From contig NYYK01000036.1 of assembly GCA_002685895.1 (NCBI GenBank), positions 1,046 through 16,656 of the forward strand: a DNA stretch of 15,611 bases, given 5' to 3'. The translations under genes and the position numbers were made by a program. Shown piece after piece: positions 13,282 through 15,611 of the stretch; the stretch's first letter is position 1; every line of letters starts with the position of its first letter. The notes below the pieces were generated by a model. It was not told the origin of the DNA, searched no databases, and saw nothing but the letters and a program-made list of their open reading frames with translations. This DNA comes from Methanobacteriota archaeon. Its GTDB lineage: Archaea; Thermoplasmatota; Poseidoniia; Poseidoniales; Thalassarchaeaceae.

Positions 13282-15611
13282 TCAAAGCAGGTCATCCAAG
13301 TCTAGTGCATCAGGCAGCGCCTCAATTTCCTCAACAGCCTGTTGTTCTTTTTCTTCTTCATGTAGTTGCCATTCTGCTTTTTCAACCCAGCCCAACTCTT
13401 TTGCTTTCTCTAAATCACCTTGACCAACATAATAGTCAATCCATTGCTGTCTTTTACCATCTTCTTCCTCAAAGATCTGCTCTTGCAACGCCAAGTTCTG
13501 GCGCATCAGTTGTCCGCTGCGCTTAGCTGCCTGCCGCGCAATCATAGCGATGAGAATAGATAACAGAAGCAAAGAAACAAGTATTCCTAAAGCCCATGTG
13601 GCAATTTCTTTCCCTGACATTTTGTTAGAAGAAGCATCCAACCCGTCATCAGGTTCAGTAATTTCACACTCGCCCGGTGCTTCCCATACATTAGGGTCAT
13701 ATCGACAAATGTCACCTTGATTAGACCACCCATCTCCATCATCATCTTCACATCCAAATCGATCTTCAAATGAGGTGCCATATTTCGAGCGACAGTCATC
13801 TGGTTGATATGCATCTCTAGTGGTGTTATCACCATAGCCATCGCCGTCACTATCTTTGTATTGTGAGGGGATCAATGGGAAGTCATCTTGATTGGTTCCA
13901 TTGGGATTATCTCCCCACCCATCTCCATCAGAATCACTCCACTGTGTGTCGTCATTAGGGAATGCATCAGCCATTTCAGCATCAATTATGAAATCCCCAG
14001 GCCAATTTTCTTCTCGAGTATTATTCCATGTAGAATTACCCCAGTTGTCACCATACCCGTCTTCATCAGTGTCTTTCCATTGAGTTGAATTATTGGGGAA
14101 GTCATCGCGTGTATTTGCCCATCCATCTCCATCAGAATCGGGGCACCCGTAAGTATTCCCTTGATTACTTGTTCCAACGGTGTTAGGGCAATCATCTTTG
14201 TTTGGTGAAAGTGGGTCATCACCAAATCCATCTCCATCAAGGTCTGAGGATTGGAATGGGTCATCAGGGAATGCATCTAGGTTATCAGCCACGCCATCTC
14301 CATCAGAATCAGGACAACCACGGGTTGTTTCACCATCCATTTTCCCGTATGTAGTCGGGCACAAATCGGGTTCGTACGCATATTCTACATACGAGCCAGG
14401 CCATGATTGATTTCGGTCAAATGCCCATGAAGCATTTCCATAATTATCTCCAAACCCATCAACATCGAAGTCGTACCACTGAGTAACTTCATCAGGGAAC
14501 CAATCACCATTATCTCCTACGGGGTAATCGCCATGACCATCTCCATCACGGTCACCACATTGGGAAGGGTCATCAGGGAATAGGTCGGGGTTATTGCCAG
14601 CAGGGTTGTCTCCACAGCCATCAGCATCACTATCAGACCACTGTGTGCCATCTCCAGGGAACGGTTCACCAGCATCAGAATATCCATCTCCATCGGTATC
14701 TTTGCAACCACTTCTGTCTATACTAGAATTTCCAAAGAAGCCAGGGCAAGAATCACCGTTGGTGCCGCTTTGATTATCGCCAAAGCCATCTCCATCGGCA
14801 TCACACCATTGGGTTGCATCATTGATGTAAGCATCACCAGTCCCCCCTCCTGCGATACAAGCAGGCCAATTGGAGTCGGGGTCTGACCAGCCATCGCCAT
14901 CAGTGTCGTAACAGGCAAGTCTGTCCCAAACAGAGTCACCATATACGTGGACGCAACCATCCGAACGACTTGTGAACTGCTCATCACCATACCAATCCCC
15001 ATCGCTATCATTCCATTGTTCTATGTCCAAGGGGAACACATCAATGTCATTCATCTGCTCAGGAGTCATTGTTGTAATGAGTATACCTGGCCATTCTGAG
15101 GGTCTAATGGCAACCCAAGAGGAATTAGCGAAGTTATCCCCATAGCCATCAAGATCGGAATCATCCCATTGGGTTGGGTTGTTTGGTAACCAATCGACAC
15201 CCCCGTGTGGATTTGGGTCACGATCATCGTCGGTGTTGTCAGGATGGCCATCACCATCAGCATCGACCCATTGATTCCCATCGTTTGGATAGGCATCATT
15301 TGCATCAGACCAGCCATCACCATCGCTATCAGGGCAGCCAAATCGGTCTTCAGTAGATGTGCCCGATACAGTTGGGCACGCATCAGGCTCAGTTGCAGGA
15401 GCAGGGTTATCCCCATATCCATCATTATCGGTGTCATCCCATTGGGTTGCATCTTCAGGGAATGCATCGTCAGCATTCAACACACCATCATTATCGATAT
15501 CAGGGTTAACTATCCAGTGGTAAATGCCTTCGTCATTACGTCCATGAGCTGAAATGATGTAGTCACCATTCGGGTGCCAATCTACACCATAGATGCTGCC
15601 GCATTGATTAC
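13282..15611 (-). CDS. Surface protein with beta-propeller end, thrombospondin type 3-like calcium repeats, one membrane span and cytoplasmic tail (5' end outside window)
   Basis: The frame is open to the window edge, so the N-terminus is missing; the GTG at 15481-15483 is only an internal codon. The first visible residues (YGVDWHPNGDYIISAHG, then IYHW) look like a WD40-type beta-propeller blade. Then follow about 590 residues of Asp-rich loops: about 12 of the form TQWxDxDxDGxGDN and 6 of the form GCPDSDGDGWSD, plus one DIDNDGVLN, as in thrombospondin type 3 calcium-binding repeats. Several repeats have a cysteine about 14-15 residues before the GC, suggesting disulfides. A membrane span lies at about 13537-13602 (WALGILVSLLLLSILIAMIA), followed by a charged, probably helical tail of about 84 residues with WIDYYVGQGDLEKAKELGW and an acidic end. 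The protein should sit at the cell surface, bound by calcium, with its tail inside. The ligand is unknown. Confidence 0.85.
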   Translation of the reverse strand, partial: NQCGSIYGVDWHPNGDYIISAHGRNDEGIYHWIVNPDIDNDGVLNADDAFPEDATQWDDTDNDGYGDNPAPATEPDACPTVSGTSTEDRFGCPDSDGDGWSDANDAYPNDGNQWVDADGDGHPDNTDDDRDPNPHGGVDWLPNNPTQWDDSDLDGYGDNFANSSWVAIRPSEWPGILITTMTPEQMNDIDVFPLDIEQWNDSDGDWYGDEQFTSRSDGCVHVYGDSVWDRLACYDTDGDGWSDPDSNWPACIAGGGTGDAYINDATQWCDADGDGFGDNQSGTNGDSCPGFFGNSSIDRSGCKDTDGDGYSDAGEPFPGDGTQWSDSDADGCGDNPAGNNPDLFPDDPSQCGDRDGDGHGDYPVGDNGDWFPDEVTQWYDFDVDGFGDNYGNASWAFDRNQSWPGSYVEYAYEPDLCPTTYGKMDGETTRGCPDSDGDGVADNLDAFPDDPFQSSDLDGDGFGDDPLSPNKDDCPNTVGTSNQGNTYGCPDSDGDGWANTRDDFPNNSTQWKDTDEDGYGDNWGNSTWNNTREENWPGDFIIDAEMADAFPNDDTQWSDSDGDGWGDNPNGTNQDDFPLIPSQYKDSDGDGYGDNTTRDAYQPDDCRSKYGTSFEDRFGCEDDDGDGWSNQGDICRYDPNVWEAPGECEITEPDDGLDASSNKMSGKEIATWALGILVSLLLLSILIAMIARQAAKRSGQLMRQNLALQEQIFEEEDGKRQQWIDYYVGQGDLEKAKELGWVEKAEWQLHEEEKEQQAVEEIEALPDALDLDDLL
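13700..15500 (-). repeat. Degenerate tandem repeats coding for DxDxDG calcium loops
   Basis: On the plus strand, variants of CCATCTCCATCAGAATC recur many times (for example near 13917, 14118 and 14291). They encode the Asp-Gly-Asp-Gly loops of the surface protein. Spacing is irregular and copies are diverged, so this is a coding repeat under protein-level constraint, not a satellite or CRISPR array. Such DNA can recombine or collapse in assemblies. Confidence 0.8.

Noticed and set aside
13700..15500. CRISPR array or satellite repeat
   Set aside because: Repeat units are diverged, unevenly spaced, free of unique spacers and in frame with an open coding sequence of DxDxDG loops.

Overview
The window looks like a piece of a planktonic euryarchaeal genome, most likely Marine Group II (Candidatus Poseidoniales) or a close relative in the Thermoplasmatota. 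This is an inference from the archaeal order rps13-rps4-rps11-rpo3 (rpoD), archaeal-type pantoate kinase, strong GAGGTGAT-type Shine-Dalgarno sequences, moderately AT-rich composition, and large Asp-rich surface proteins mixed with genes of bacterial character. No database search was possible, so the taxonomic call rests on gene content alone.

Layout. (1) 1-760, plus strand: the C-terminal part of a protein that resembles the THUMP-like class I SAM methyltransferase family. (2) 761-888: a short intergenic region with a perfect hairpin, a candidate TATA box and a GC-rich, foldable leader. (3) 889-3344, plus strand: ribosomal proteins uS13, uS4 and uS11 and RNA polymerase subunit Rpo3, tightly packed or overlapping. 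The block ends after Rpo3; the usual followers (L18e, L13, S9, Rpo10) are absent. (4) 3386-4372, plus strand: pantoate kinase for CoA synthesis, with its ribosome-binding site inside a predicted hairpin. It meets the next gene tail to tail with one base between the stop codons. (5) 11142 down to 4374, minus strand, in transcription order: a membrane-anchored regulator with four disulfide-type extracellular modules and two cytoplasmic winged helices; a leucyl-tRNA synthetase of bacterial type; and a PD-(D/E)XK nuclease homologous to the animal protein CDIN1 (C15orf41). (6) 11246-11998, plus strand: a metallo-beta-lactamase-fold hydrolase, divergent from the regulator. The regulator's own 7-bp palindrome lies in the shared intergenic region. 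(7) 15611 down to 12013, minus strand: a surface protein (beta-propeller end, about 19 calcium-type DxDxDG loops, one membrane span, charged cytoplasmic tail), then a soluble PAS histidine kinase 57 bases downstream.

Together, the left half is core gene expression and cofactor synthesis. The right half has surface and signalling genes: two proteins with large extracellular parts and cytoplasmic tails, one soluble kinase and one hydrolase. The items most worth following up are the archaeal CDIN1 homologue, the membrane-tethered dual winged-helix regulator with its palindrome, the bacterial-type LeuRS with an extra zinc-ribbon-like motif before KMSKS, the Rpo3 without Fe-S cysteines, and the structured leader of the ribosomal operon.
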